This document shows, piece by piece, positions 18,568 to 32,596 of a stretch of DNA of 64,000 nucleotides. The translations under genes and the position numbers were made by a program. Numbering within the stretch: the first letter of the stretch is position 1; each line of letters opens with the position of its first letter. The notes under the pieces are model-generated. The model was not told where the DNA came from. It saw only the letters and a list, made by a program, of their open reading frames with translations, and did not search any database. Source of the stretch: Saccharomycopsis fibuligera x Saccharomycopsis cf. fibuligera (Eukaryota > Ascomycota > Saccharomycetes > Ascoideales > Saccharomycopsidaceae); NCBI GenBank assembly GCA_001936135.1, contig CP012810.1:1736001-1800000 (forward strand). Reading direction: 5' to 3'.

Positions 18568-21500
18568 CTAATTCAGTACCGTGGTGATGTAGTAAACAAG
18601 GCCAGAGATTGGAATGGTTTTACAATCAAAGTCCTTACCTTTCCGTAGGCGGGAGTATTTCTTTTGAAATATCAAGTAGCTGTTGACCTGGATTAATTCT
18701 CGTGTATCACTAGATGGAAGGATGAGGCTGTCCCAGCTCAATTCCTTATTTATATGTAACTTTTTCCATAATGCTTGTGCTACTGGGCATTTAACCAAAA
18801 AGTGCTCCATTTGTGTGTTGGTAGCATCTTCGTATGACTGCTGTTTGTATTTTTTACGTGATAAATCTTCAGAGCACCACTTACATTCTTCACCTTGGAA
18901 TTTGAACTTCTCGACTCCGAGGTGGAATGTGTGTATATTCTCGAAGCAGCCAGGGTGTTTGCACGTTTGTTCGTTTAGCATTTGCCAGAATGTCAGACAC
19001 TCTTTATTAGTGACTTGTTTGAGACGTGCCAACTGGTTTGAGAATAGTAGTTTATCTTTCTTCTCGCGCACTTGTGCACTACCGTTCCGGGACTTGAAGT
19101 CGAAGACTTCTTTTGAAATAAACTTTTTTTCAAAAACGGTACACCGAGCTCCACTGCTTCTGCTATATCTGATGTGCGCTGAAGCCCAACGGTACCAGGA
19201 TTGTGTTTGTTGGGGACTACTTGTTTCCACAGAGCTATTATGTTTGCTTCTGTGGCTGTCAACGTGAAGCACTGTTCTGGGTTCTGTGGCAGTATAGAAT
19301 GCCCTTGGCCTTCGCCTCCGTCAGCTGTATCGAGAACATCTCTCCACCAGAATTGAGTGCCAGTATGTCCTGGTTTACGGTCGAGCTCATAGCGTACTTT
19401 GATAAAGTGATCTAGAAGAAGTTGTAGCTTTGCTCTGAAGAGCTTCAAGTATGGGTCGCTTTTATCTAGAAACAAGTTTTGTGAAATTTGTGCTTTTCTA
19501 TACGTGAGCTGCGCTTTGAGGTCTATCATACCATAACCCCCTTTATGTCTATGTGTCTCGAGTGTCTCGAGGGGAACATTCGTGGCTTTTAGACATTGTT
19601 TGAAAGCCATCTCGATTGCATTTATTTGTTTGTCAGTAAGATTTTGATGAATCTCCTTGTAGTAGAATTTTGAACAGATAAGAGTATTATAGGCCATGAG
19701 TTGACTTGACGGCGGCAGATGTTTGATGTTGGAAATGTTAAACTTCGCGTACATTGTTTGTACCAAGTTTTTGCGCCATCCCTGGTTAGGAAAATCAATC
19801 TCGAGATATGTTAGTTTATAGTCTTCCTTTACTCGCTCAATCGGAATGTCAAAAAGCTGCATTTCAGTCTTTGCTATATCCGTGGCGTATGGGGAAATGA
19901 GTACTTTTGATTTATCATAGTTCAAACTCTTTCCCGTTCTCGAGCAGAAATCTTGGATCGTTTGGATTGCTGACTCCATGTCTTGATTACCATCTGCAAA
20001 AATGGTAATATCGTCGGCGAAGGCTAAGTGTGTGACTTTTATTGGGCTAAGATATTTTGTATTAATAGTGAAGCCTTGTAGTTCGCTCTCAACATTCCGT
20101 AGAAGGGGTTCAACTGCCAATACGAAAAGCGATGGGCTGATTGGGTTTCCTTGTAAGGTACCTTGGTTCAAGGGAAAGAGCGGGCCTGTCTTATTGTTAA
20201 GGTGAATGCATCCGAGTGTACTTTGTAGTATCAGCATTACTGTGGATGTGAAACCTTCGGTACCAAAGTTGATATGTTTCAATAAGCATTCAAGGTATGT
20301 GTGCGACACATTATCGAAAGCCTTCTGAAAATCCAAAAGAAGTATGCGCAAGTTTTCGTGTTTGGCAAAATAGTGTTCTTGATTTGGTGGTGTCTTCATG
20401 CTCGCGAGAATCTCATTGAACATTCTTATGTTTGTATAAGATTAGCGGTTCGGTATGAAACCCAGCTGATTTTTGCCTATAAGCTTTTCTCACACTGTTA
20501 GTAAACGATTATTGAGAATTATGCTTAGTAGTCGTAGATTGGCATTGATAATGGCTATTGGTCTATAATTTTTGATGTCAGTCTTATCTTTCCGCGGCTT
20601 TGAAATGATATTAAAAAGAACTGTCCTGTAATTGTGCGGAAGTGAGCCTGTTCTAAAAAATAGTGTTGAATTCAGCTAAGAGACGTTCTCTCAACTGCGG
20701 ATATAGTTTGGAATAAAACTTGTACGGAGAACCATCAGTTCCTGGCACCGAACTCTTATTGGACTTCTTGATGGCAAACAGGAGCTCTTCTTCAGTTATG
20801 TTCTTATTCAAACTTATCTTTTCTGTATCCGATATGTGAATGTTAGGAATGCTATCTTGCAAATATCTATCAATGACTTGAATATCCTTCGTGCCCTTGG
20901 TACCATCATCGAGAGATGCATAGAAGTCTGAGGCATGGTCTATGATCTCGTGTGTTTTTGTTAACGGGTTGCCGTCCTGATCAATAAGCAATTCTATCTT
21001 TTTATTTTCTTGGAAGGGTTTAAAGATTTCGTTTATGTGATCATAGTAGTTGGCGGTCTGAAAGTTTTTTTTCTCAGATTCCGGTATGCGTTTCTCAAGA
21101 TGCTTTATCAGCTGCAAATGGTTTCGAGTAAAAATGATTATAGCGCTTATTGATATGAGTGAGGCTGGGATATGAAGCTGTGATATACTTTGTAACATCT
21201 TTTCGGTAAGTTTGAACCGAGCTGGGAGCTCAGTCAGGGGATACACAAGTTTCAAAACAAGCGACTCATGGTAAAATCCATTCAACCGGTTCTTCTGTAG
21301 CATCCAGAGAGTACTTTGGCTGTCTCTGATTAATTCATTACTGACATAGAGTCTATCTGGCCTTCTGTTGCTTTCCTCATGTCAGTTGGTAGCTTTGTTA
21401 GTGAAGGCATTTTTTTATGTTATGAATGCTGCGTTGGCGGCAAACATCTGTCAGATTGTTATTGTCGATGAGTGCCCTCTATGAGTTTCGTATTTCTTTT

Positions 21501-22030
21501 TTAGTGTCTTTAGTGTCTGGAGCATTTTGGATACGGGAACCCGTTTCTTGCATATCCACGACGTTGTTAAAGTCACCCGCGAAAATGATATAGAAATGCG
21601 CATTTTAGTACTGGTTTCCAAACGTTCTTTGAGAATCTTGGGGTAGCGCCATTAGCTTTGCAAATGGCGTCTTGAAAACATACTTGTGCTCTCTTTTTTT
21701 TTTCACCGGTGGGATGATATGCATTTATGATCCGATAGCATATTTTTGGTGTTACTTCTGTAATAATATCTGTTTTTGGCTTGGCTTTAGACGCCAGACA
21801 TAAAATATCAATTATATTTTTTTGGGCATTATCTTTTTTCTGATGAGTAAACCTGTTCCTAGATTTAAACTGTGTTGGTGATGAGTTGGTTGTTATGAGT
21901 TAAGTGGTGATTATTGTTACCCTTCGTAACGTTTTGCAAGAGTATGGTATTATAATCTATAAATATACTGGGGAGCGGATCGTTCAGTAAGAGAGTGTTT
22001 TGTATATTTTGTGTTATTGTCAATTTAGGA
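18568..22030 (-). pseudogene. LINE1 ORF2 remnant (endonuclease/reverse transcriptase)
   Basis: The reverse transcriptase core is easy to read: LLLDFQKAFDNVSHTYLECLL, QGTLQGNPISPSLFVLAVEP and the catalytic box LAFADDITIFADGN. The C-terminal Cys/His segment CKWCSEDLS to HFLVKCPVAQALW (zf-RVT type) sits near 18,780-18,890. The reading frame is broken near 20,430-20,650, again near 19,100, and repeatedly in the endonuclease part. It ends with ITTVLN and a stop at 18,568. Inactive as it stands. Confidence 0.85.
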
Positions 22031-22034
22031 ATAT

Positions 22035-24645
22035 TTATGAGTGTTTAGGGGAAGTAGAGAGCCGAGTCTCATTCATGGGATCATCTTCGGTGCAATTGAG
22101 GAGATTTGTGATGAACTCATTGCCAACTATGGTTTCGTCATCAAGCGTTTCGTCATCATTGATGGAATCATCGACAGCGAGTGGTCCATGAAGCTCATCC
22201 TGAGAGTGATGAACTGGTGGGAGAAAAGAAGAATTCTTTGACTCAATCTCATCTATGTCAATATCATCTTGGCTATCTGTCAGTGGGCTGTCGTTGACTA
22301 TGTGACGCAAGTTCCTGTCCTAATTTACTTTGATTCTCGGGGACGATGGGGTAGGAGTGATGGTCAAATTAAAAGAGGGAAACTGGGATAAGTTCAAGTT
22401 CGCTGGAGTGGATGGAGATTGTGAGTTTTTTTTCTTGGGGTTGCCCTAGCATGGAGGATAGCAATTTCTACTACAATAGAGTCAGAAGTACTGGTGGTAA
22501 AAGTGCCTTCATTATCATTAGGATTCTCTGATTGTGGGTTAGTAGCTTTAGCAACTTGGCTTTTTGCTCTTTTTTTGGAGGAGGGTTTGATATATGGTTT
22601 GCTTTAGCGTTTAGGGGATGCAAATGCCAAACTCTGCGGCATCTCCTGTTGTGCGCTAACCTCGTCTTCAGTTGACAAATCTTTTGAGTGGAAATAGTTG
22701 GTTTCTTGGTTCTAGCAGTACTGGTGGTTGTGTGGAGTTGGTTTGCAACGGAGGTGTGGTCCTGATACTTATCTTGGGCCTGAATTAACTTTTTGTTATA
22801 ATAGCAAATAGAAGCTATATGATTCTCTTTTTTGCAAATCACGCATCTAGCCTCGGTACAAGAGTAGCGAGTATGAGAATTTGAACCACATGCCGTGCAA
22901 TGGAAATGACGATTGATAAAACGTGTTTGAAGAATCTCACAGTTGACTATCTAAACTGACTGATTTGGAGAGAGATATATATATGCATAATATTTATCTA
23001 CGTTTATTTCTGCAACTTCGGAATTTGGGTGGGTTCTTGGTTTGATCTCTTTTGTGAGAGAGAAGTATTCCTGTTTGATCTCAAGATCACGGAGCTTGTG
23101 GAATAGAATTGCTTCGGCAGAAACCGCTTGCAAAGATTTAATCTTGAGTTCCATGAGATGAGGGACCATATGTTCATTTGACATTGACATGAAGAGTTGT
23201 GGGCGATATTCTTCTTTTGGTAGCTTCACAACTAAGTGGTCTCTCAAAAATGTAAAGAAAAGTTCCTTGGCATTGTGGAAGAATGGCTTATAAAGTGGAC
23301 CCCTATAAAAAATGGATTGTTTAATGACAATACGCTCGTTTCTGATCATGATGTGAGGTTCGATAGTTTCACAAGTTTCTTTCAAAAAGGTGAATAAGGA
23401 TACATCTCCCATCGTACTAGCATACTTTTCAAGTGTGGTTTGTGCCAACATTTTGATAGATTTAGCAATAGAGGCTCTATGTGTTGCGAAAGAGGATTGC
23501 TGGAAGACAGCCCATGGAATGTCCACAGTTGCGAAAATGTCATTTTCTTGAGAACAGTTGATGATGAAGTCAATATAGTCTTTTTGCAGGAGGTCAGTGG
23601 TTTCAAACCGGAGGCCCTCGTCCTGGAGCTGCTTTGGAGTATATGATTTATAGAATTCGTCCATTTTCATGATTGTAGTCGCTGAGGTGACCTTTTTATC
23701 AGAACCAGCAAAAGTTGTGTCAGTAAAGGTGTAAATATCAGCAGCAAGTTTTTTCATGGCAGTTATTTCTGACAAAACATCATCAAAAGGAAAATGTTGC
23801 TAGTCATAGATACGGGCCCATTTAAATTTGGATTAAAAAGCGTCAAAAGCAGGGCGTTTGACTTTGGGGTTTGGAAGTGACGCGGAGCTCGATGTTGCAT
23901 TATGATTCGCACGTTTAGAAGCCTGATCAGCATAGATTTTTTTCGGTGTTTCTTCTGAGATAATGTCCTGAAATGTATCCGCAATAAACGCTGTTGAAGG
24001 AGTTGAATGAGTGGTATTCGCTGGGCATGGGATATTTTCACTTTGTTGCTGGATTTGATTACTGTTTGAAGGATCTGAGGTATAAGGGACTGTTGGCAAA
24101 ATAGAGCTAACGTCATTGGAGGAAGAAGGTGGGACAAAGGAAACAGAGTGAGTATTTTTTTTTTTTTTGGTTTTTATCTTGATTGATTGAAGAATGTGAA
24201 AAAATGTTTTTTAAGATTGTTGGACTTTGTTGAATTTTTTTTGATTTTTGGAGTTTTAAGGTTTTTAAGTTTATGTTAGTGGTTTTTGAAATTGACACAG
24301 AGGGATTAGACAAAACAGATGGTGATGGAGGATCAGCAGCTTCTGGTGCATGTTCAGGAGGTGCAGCACAAGTTGGATCCGCGCCTTTTCTGCTTAGTAA
24401 GTCGTTAGGTAAGACAGGTGAAAAATTTTCAATTTGAGATTCAGAATTGGAAATAGGGTGGGTTGATGGTGGAGAGATGGAGTTTTCAATGGTAAAAGGC
24501 TCAGCTTGAACGTAAGGTTCTTCATCTTTTTGGGTTTCAAATGATTCAGTGGAATGGTTCAATAGTTGGTTGGTACTTTGAGCCGGTCCGGGGGATAGAT
24601 CTTGGTGAACTGCGGCTTCAGTATCCGAGGAAACTGAAACATCCG
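22035..24645 (-). pseudogene. LINE1 ORF1 remnant
   Basis: Pro/Ser-rich N-terminal part, then a conserved ~275-aa block (SEITAMKKLAADIYTFTDTT to YAYIYLSPNQSV), then an in-frame TAG and a Cys-rich segment, ending TSPKHS before a TAA. It aligns throughout with LINE3 ORF1. At least two frame breaks separate the 24.1-24.6 kb part, the central block and the 22.0-22.8 kb part. The beginning is lost. Known L1-type ORF1 proteins bind their own RNA in cytoplasmic particles, and that role is inferred here. Confidence 0.8.
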
Positions 24646-25050
24646 TCTTGAATTTATACCAATTAACATCTTTCATACCGTTCATTTGGTATAATCTTTT
24701 ATTTTTGGTAAACTGCCTTTGGCGGCCGAGAACATTTGGGCGCACGCATAGTTGCTAAGGAGAACAACATCAAAGATGTGGAGGAAAATTTTCATCACCT
24801 GAGCATTATGGGTGAGGAATGAAATTATTATATATAGTCTGAAAAACAGAATGTTTTTATTTAGTGATATAGTTTATAATCAAAGCAAGGAATATAAGTC
24901 CAATTTCATTACTCAGCTAAGTTTCATTACGTAACTAAGATCTCAATAAGTGGCTACCCTTCACTACTAGAAGAGAGACTAATCTAACCAGTGCTACTTA
25001 GAGGAGACAACCTCAGGTATGGGTAGCAGATCTAGTCACTATACTCTCAC
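24646..25050 (+). repeat. LTR-B, lone copy cut at both ends
   Basis: About 405 bp matching the solo LTR at 44,535-44,940 in the same orientation (from GAATTTATACCAATTAA to CTAGTCACTATACTCT). The left end joins LINE1 ORF1 and the right end joins the 5' LTR of A1, with no target duplication visible, so it is rearranged or partly overwritten. Confidence 0.85.
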
Positions 25051-25369
25051 TGACGAGCATTGAGTTCTAGACCTTTATATCGACGTACGAATACGTCATA
25101 TTATTTACTCAATATTTTTCTTTAATCTTCTATTTGATTCTACAATATGCACATTTCACATAATACAGTATTTGGTATAAGGCATATTGTGTATTCCCTA
25201 CTATTAACAGCTCAACGCTAATATGTGTTGTATTCACTCTGATTATTATTTATATACGGTTCAACCCACCATTGTTATATATTTATTACTATTTAGTTAT
25301 ATTAAAAATACAAGGCTTTTACAATCAAATAATGGACTCTAATGATACAAAAGACTCCCAAGTCCGGAA
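25051..25369 (+). repeat. A1 5' LTR
   Basis: 319 bp. It ends CCGGAA and is followed at once by TGGTGCGAACTCCG, a TGG-initial primer-binding-site candidate. It contains the gag start codon. Confidence 0.88.
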
Positions 25370-28300
25370 TGGTGCGAACTCCGCTGCTAGCGTAACATAC
25401 GCTATTCAGGGCATCAACCCAATCACGTTGCTCAAAGATATCAGAACACAGATGGATATTTTAACCTTTAGAAACAAAAAACAATATTTTCGTCAAATGC
25501 AATATATTCTCTTTATGTTGGACATTAATGGTGTCTCAGAGTTCATTACACAGCCTTCAAAAAACAGTGATGAATTTCCAAAGCTAACTGATAAAGAACA
25601 ATGGTGGATAAACTCAATTCTTAAAGCAACTGTTGGTGATTATGGCGATCTTCTTGATGAAGAACAACATGTCTGCAAAACTTCACTCAAAATTATGAAA
25701 GCTACCAAGTACATCGTCGAACCATACGAAATCATGAAACAAGCTAACAGCATTCGTTACGCAGGTAATTATGATGCTGATAAGTTTTCCAAAAAAATCA
25801 GAGGCTTAAAAGCAATGGCAGACAGAGTCAACTACCCTTTGAATGATGACGCATTAACTGAACAAATTATTCAGGAACTTTGTGGCCCTATGACACAAGT
25901 TCCAACTGTGGTGGACATGATACCAAACCAAAGAAAATTGGCAAATGTCTTGGAAATGATTGAAAACCACTACCAAACTGTGGTCGATAGCAGAAGAGTA
26001 AATCATTTTAAACAATCCAAGCACAAATACCACAAGAAATAAGACTAGGAGGAAGTATAAGAGGCGAGTTCTACGCAAAAGAAAAAGCTATACAAAAATT
26101 CAAAATTTGTCTCGAGAACATAATAAGTCAGATATCATTACCAACATATTCATTGATAGTGGTGCTCAAGCTACCATCTTCAGTGACGAAGATTACCTCT
26201 ATGATATTGTTGAAACGAACGAAATCTACCACGCCAGGAATGCAACTGAAATATTGATCAATGCTAAAGGAAAATTCGATCTCATCCTCAGAACAAACAA
26301 AATCACTATTGACGTGTTAATATCAAAAGACATCGAGGATAACATTCTAGCTGAAAATGGCCTTCTCAACAAACATATGGTATTCATCAAAACCATGCTT
26401 GATTTATAAAAACCAAAATGACAAATCAATAAGAAAAGAAGGATATTCATACCTCACATCCAAAATGATCAAAACCAAAACAATACACAATATCCATCGC
26501 AAAATATTGCATACCAACAATAAATACTTGAAACAAATGATAAGAGCAAAAGATATTAGAACAAAAGAAAAAATACAAAGTGAACAAGAATGTACTACTT
26601 GTTTGCAATCAAAAACAACTGCTGCATCAGCCATAGAAGGTAGTCGCGACAAACACAACGCAAAAATTCCATTTGTCACTATTCATTCAGATGTTGTGGA
26701 GATCAAAGTCAAGAATAAATTCAAACAACTTGTTGTTACATTCATTGATAATTATTCCAGATATGCTTGGTTATACCCTATTAAGAACAAAACGGGTACT
26801 AATGTAACAGACGCTCTTCAACAATTTCACCAGAAAATCATGAACCAATATGACTGCCACATCAAAGCTTTGCACACAGATAATGGAACTGAGTATACCA
26901 ATAATATCTTCCAGGAATATCTAAACAAACACAATATCATTCATACCACTAGTACACCATTAACACCGACCCAAAACGGTATCGCTGAACGTTACAATGG
27001 TAAGCTAATAAAAATGTTAAGATCACTTTACATTGATAGTGGTCTATCTCCAGTCCGAACATTATCTGTAGCTCTCACCTATATCAACATAATCTATAAT
27101 ATCACTCATAATAGAAAGATTAGTGCATCCCCATTAAAAACATTGAAAAATTATTTCACCGAAAACAACCTTTATAAGCTGTACAGCAAAGAATTTGATC
27201 TTTACCTCAACATGAACATACGCAAACTACCAATATTTGGACAAGAAGTTGCAATATTAGACAGAACTAACACTCTCAAGACTAATGCCAAGACAATCAC
27301 TGGTACATTCGTCGGCATTAGACACAATCAAAAGTTATTCCTACTGGACAACAAACTTATTGAGTCCAACAACTATAGATTCTTCCAATCAGGTGCTTCA
27401 ATTAGTAAAGACAAAACTGCAGATATTACAATCAACACTGCTGATGGTCCAGACGATGACGATCTATTCGATGAACTGATAGAAAATGGTGAATGGGGAA
27501 TGTCTTTAGACTCGAATCAAAATGACATTATCACAGACCATCCAGTGAATAATGAGATCTATCAACCTCCACAAAGCACTGCAGGAGATAACATTGCTGA
27601 TGATGAAGAAATTGAAATTGATTTTAACAGCAAAGATGTACCAGCACTAATGGTCAAAGATTTTGACGAAAATTTGGAAAACATTCAGGATCGCGAATAT
27701 GACCTAGAAAATCAAACCAACAATTCAATGTCTCACGGCGATAACTCGAATCAACTCGAGGAAAATCACGATAACTTAGCAACAACAATACTGGATGCCT
27801 CTGAATTTGAAACAGCTAACGAATCCACAAATGAAGGTTTTGCTGCTACTGATACCGATGAAAGCGATTCTGAGTATCAACCTAGTGAATCCGACGAAGA
27901 TGATTATGAATCAACAGATGAAAATGAAACTGAGGTACCAAATCAGAATAGTTTGACAGAGATAAAAGAGCAACCTCCAGAAGATAAAAATGAGACGTTG
28001 GAAACAGATAAAATGGACACCACCAGACGGAGATCTGAACAATTCACTAATGATGCCGAACAAGAACTGGAACCTGACCAACCATTTGAAAAATCCTTAA
28101 CATCGCCCAAATTGCAAATGAGCTCACGAAATAATAATGGAAATGAGGACAACGAAGCACAACAAGAGAAGAAACAAGATTCTACTGATGCGCTGCACAA
28201 CACAACCACAGAATCAACGTAAGCTACAAATCTTGACGAACAGGCTATTACCATTCCACCAATCTCATTAAGGAAAAGAAAAAGGCTCGAGGATATTGGC

Positions 28301-29986
28301 GACATGATGTACGGGATAAAGAATAAAAGGAAAATTATTAAAATACACAACTTGAAAAAGTTCTTAAATACAGATGAGAGAGAACACTGGGTAGCGGCAA
28401 TCAACAGCGAGCTACAAGCTCTCATCAGAAACGGGACTTTTGCTGAAAAAATAGTATTCAAACGTGAACTGAAAGATTTGAACTTGATTTCAGCTCTATG
28501 GAGATTGAACAAAAAACAAAAGCTGGATGGAATAAAATTCAAGCCACGATTATGCCCAAGAGGTGATCAAGAAAAAGACGGTAATTTTGAAATTTATACC
28601 CCAACATTAGCTGCTGATATTTCAGGAGTGAGTATTTTTATAGCACAACAGAAAGGTTTCCACATTTTCCAATGCGATGTGAAGAATGCTTATACACACG
28701 CTGATATTGACCATGAAGTTTCTGTCAAGATACCAAGCTTCTACACTGCAAAAACTGACTATGTACCAGAAGGACTGACACTAATTTTAAAGTTACAGAG
28801 AAGTCTTTACGGTCTCAAAACAAGTGGAAGAAAGTTTTACCATCATTTCAAAAACACATTGACCAAGCACAATCTAGAGACAAATGAAGCCATCCCTTGC
28901 TGCTATTTGCTAAAGAGAAAAGACACAGTTGTTGAAATTATCATGACATTTGTTAATGACACTATTATAGCTTGTGAAGAAACAACTTTGGCAAGAGAAC
29001 TAATAAGCTCAATAGGTGAGAACATTGAATTGAAAACGATAAAGGGTGTAAAACAGAAATTCAATGACAATTTCACCTTGAGAAGAAAAATCTTACCATT
29101 GAACATGACTGAGGTATATTCAAAGAAAAGTGGAAAGTATGCTAGGGAATACATTAAACTTGATCACCAAGACTACGTTTCAAAAACCATTGAAAAGTTT
29201 GGAACTCTAAGTACGAAAACTAAACCAACACCTGCAACAGACTACATCAAACATAACCATGTGGTGAATAAAGAAGACCATCATAATAAACAAGTGGCTA
29301 AAATCAGAGAAACTATTGGTTCACTATTGTATGCAAGTACTCACTCCAGGCCCGACATTGCTTACTACACAAACTACCTTTCTCATTTTCAATTTGAACC
29401 TAGTGAAGAAGTCTTTCATTATGCTTCAAGAATATTACAATACCTAAAAGGCACTGTAAATAAAGGCTTAATATTTAGGGAAAAGAGATCTGATAGTGAA
29501 ATTACTGCCTATACTGATGGCACTTACAATTCTGACAATTACTATAGAAGTACGGTGAGCAGTATTTACTATTACAATAATGAGTTTATATCCTGGAATG
29601 TTGAGGTTAGCAAATTGACTACATTATCTCCAGCTGAATCTGAAATGGTTGCTATATCTACAGGAATAAAACAAGAACAATGGATAAGAAGTATTTTGAA
29701 ATGGATAAATGGCAAGAAAATCCACACAACAGTCATTAAAACAGACAGCAAAGCAGTTATAAACATGATCAACAAAGAAGGATTCAATAAGAGAAATAGA
29801 CATGTCAACATCAGATTAGCTTATTGCAGACAGTTCATCAATGAGAATAATATAAATTTAGAATATGTCAACACCAAAGAACAAATTGCTGATTTATTAA
29901 CCAAACCGCTTACTAAATCATTATTCCTACCATTAGTAAAACATTTGGTATCTTGAAAACCAAATATTTTAAGAAAGAACCAGTGA

Positions 29987-30305
29987 TGACGAACATTGAG
30001 TTCTAGGCCTTTATATCGACGTACGAATGCGTCATATTATTTACTCAATATTTTTCTTTAATCTTCTATTTAATTCTACAATATGCACATTTCACATAAT
30101 ACAGTATTTGGTATAAGGCATATTGTGTATTCACTACTATTAATAGCTCAGCGCTAATATGTGTTGTATTCAGTCTAATTATTATTTATATACGGTTCAA
30201 CCCAACATTGTGACAAATTTATTACTATTTAGTTATATTAGATATACAAGGCTTTTTCAATCAAATAATGGACTCTAAAGATACAAAAGAGTCCCAAGTC
30301 CGGAA
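29987..30305 (+). repeat. A1 3' LTR
   Basis: Same length and ends as the 5' LTR. It is preceded by an A/G-rich stretch (AAGAAAGAACCAGTGA), a weak polypurine tract. Confidence 0.88.
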
Positions 30306-30355
30306 GGGTCGCTTTTAACTAGAAACAAGTTTTGTGCAATTTGTGCTTTTCTATA
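30306..30355 (-). repeat. LINE5 fragment, left part
   Basis: About 50 bp of LINE ORF2 (matches 19,447-19,497), split from its continuation at 36,128 by insertion of element B. The last five bases, CTATA, are the left target-site duplicate of B. Confidence 0.85.
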
Positions 30356-30758
30356 TGTCAGAGTATAGTGACTAGATCTGCTACCCATACCTGAGGTTGT
30401 CTCCTCTGAGTAGCACTGGTTAGATCAGTCTCTCTTCTAGTAGTGAAGGATAGCCACTTACTGAGATACTAGGTTTTGATGTAGCTTAATTAGTAATGAA
30501 ATTGGACTTATATTCCTTGCTTTATTATAAACTATATCACTAAATAAAACCATTCCTTTTTTCAGACTATATATAATAATTTCATTCCTCACCCATAATG
30601 CTCAGGTGATGAAAATTTTCCTCCACATCTTTGATGTTGTTCTCCTTAGCAACTATGCGTGCGCCCAAATGTTCTCGGCCGCCAAAGGCAGTTTACCAAA
30701 AATAAAAGATTATACCAAATGAACGGTATGAAAGATGTTAATTGGTATAAATCCAACA
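30356..30758 (-). repeat. B 3' LTR
   Basis: 403 bp. Ends TGTCAGAG... and ...ATCCAACA on the plus strand, perfect TGT/ACA termini. Same family as the copies at 24,646 and 44,535. Confidence 0.9.
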
Positions 30759-32596
30759 TACCCCCTTAAACTGTATTTCGTGGCTCAAAAACTAAGTCAC
30801 ATATGTTACTCATAACCACCGTAGTAACTGGCTTTGTGAGTATATCTGCCAACTGTAGTGATGACGGTACATGCTTAATGGTAAATTCATTTCCCTGGTA
30901 TCTGTCTAGGGCAACGTTCATACGCACAGCATAATGTTTAGATTTTGATGAAAAATTACCATTAATGATTTCTTTATGGCAGACGTATTCTCAACCTTCA
31001 ATAAGTATGGTAATCTTTTTTTAATCAGACGAACGATGATCAATACCTCATTTAGCCAAGACGCTTCATCAGTAGCTACAGTAACCGCTTGTAATTCTGC
31101 TTCAGTAGACGATTGACACGTTAAAGCTGTCTGCGTGTGGGTTTTCAGTGAATATTGGCATTATTCGAGCGGAAGAGGTATCCTATTGTAGACCGCCTAT
31201 TCTCTGGTTCTTGTGCATAATTGCCATCACTGTAACCTACCAGTCTTTTATCACTTTTATCTTCTCCGTATCTAAGCGCTTTTTCCTTTGTCTGTAGTAG
31301 ATAGCTGAATACTCTAATAATTTGGTCAAACAAGACCCGGTGTAGATAGTGGGAAAATTTAGCTAGATAATTTATCGCATAAAGCGCATCTGGCCGACAC
31401 ATTGTTCCAATATATAATAATGTGCCGATCAATCTTCGATACCGGGTTACCCTTGTGTTCAACTCTCGTTGATCGACGTCGAGTGGGTGATCATTTCTAT
31501 TAAAGTAGAAACCCGGTGTCAATGGTGTTTTTAGCATTCTGTTGGGGCTTTGTATATCATACTCCCTGCAGGAGTTAATGATGTACTGCTCTTGATCTAG
31601 CAGAATGCTGACCACTTGGTTGTCGTCACCTCTCTCCACTTTTAGGTCTGTACCTAAAAATTTCTGCTTGCCATCGTGATCTGCTGCAATGATCTTGATT
31701 GTGTATTTTGCCATTAGCAGGCGGATAATAGAGTCTAATTCGTGCTCACTATTAGCAGCTTCAAGGAAATCTTCAACAAAAACACCAATAATTGCACAAA
31801 CTATTCCTTCCATATTTACCTTAATAAAGGTGCTTGGAAATGCATGGTTCTTTTTAAATCCTAGCTCAGTGAGATAGTTTGAAATGTTGTTGTGCCATAG
31901 ATTGCCACTCTGTCGTAAACCGTAAAGAGCCTTGCGTAATCGGTATATGACTTTCTCCCCGGGGTTTACCGTTACATTACACTGGATATCTTGTGGTCTG
32001 TGAATATAGACCTCTTCTCGCGAATCAGCATTTAAATAGGCCGTAGTTACATCAATCTGTGCAAAATACCAGCTTTGCATCGCTGTAGCGGCTAGAATCG
32101 ATCTGGCTATCTCCGCCCGAAGTGTTGGGGAATAGGTATTCACGAAAGTCTCGGAGTTTTGGATGTCTCCTCTAGCGACTAATCGTGCCTTTTCGTGCCC
32201 GTCACTTTTTCGGGAGAAGACCCAGCGAGTGGGAATTGCTTTGCGCAACTTAGCCAGATCTGATGCCGCAATGGGGATGGGATCCCAGGTCATAGTGATT
32301 TGTGTGACATTATTTCCTTTTTGATAGCATCATGGAACCCTGGTAATTGTGTGGCTGCTAGGTACGATGTCGGTATGGATGCTAAAGCATGCACCTTAAC
32401 TCGTTTTACCTTGAGGTTTGTATTATGCGTAGTTGGTTTTCTTTTAAGGCTTGTAAAAGACTTGAGCCAAAATGGGGTGGTTGGTTTGTTCTTCGATTCT
32501 CCACTTTGAGTGCTTGTGCCGCTCGGATTTGATTGGTGACTCGGTATCAGTTTCACTGGCGGGCACATCGTGCGCGATGAGCCTAAGCAGCCTTGT

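Larger units (their letters stand above)
18472..24645 (-). mobile_element. LINE1: L1/Zorro-type non-LTR element, degraded
   Basis: A minus-strand LINE, nearly full length but missing its leader and the start of ORF1. Order on the minus strand: ORF1 (nucleic-acid-binding, Cys-rich end), ORF2 (AP endonuclease, reverse transcriptase, Cys/His tail), ~110-nt 3' UTR ending GTCATTACTTTGCTG on the plus strand, then a short A tail. The 5' side stops inside ORF1 at the junction with the LTR-B fragment. Compared with LINE2 and LINE3 it has several stops and frameshifts, and the endonuclease region (21,300-22,030) is the most decayed. Confidence 0.88.
25051..30305 (+). mobile_element. A1: Ty1/copia element, broken
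   Basis: LTRs at 25,051-25,369 and 29,987-30,305 (319 bp each, TGACGA... to ...AAGTCCGGAA). The gag ATG (25,332) lies inside the 5' LTR, as in Ty1; gag runs to 26,042 (236 aa). The pol region is about 26.1-29.96 kb with protease, integrase, an acidic linker, reverse transcriptase and RNase H in copia order. It is closely similar to A2 over its whole length. It carries a few breaks and no target-site duplication (left neighbour LTR-B, right neighbour LINE DNA), so its ends were probably rearranged. Confidence 0.93.
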
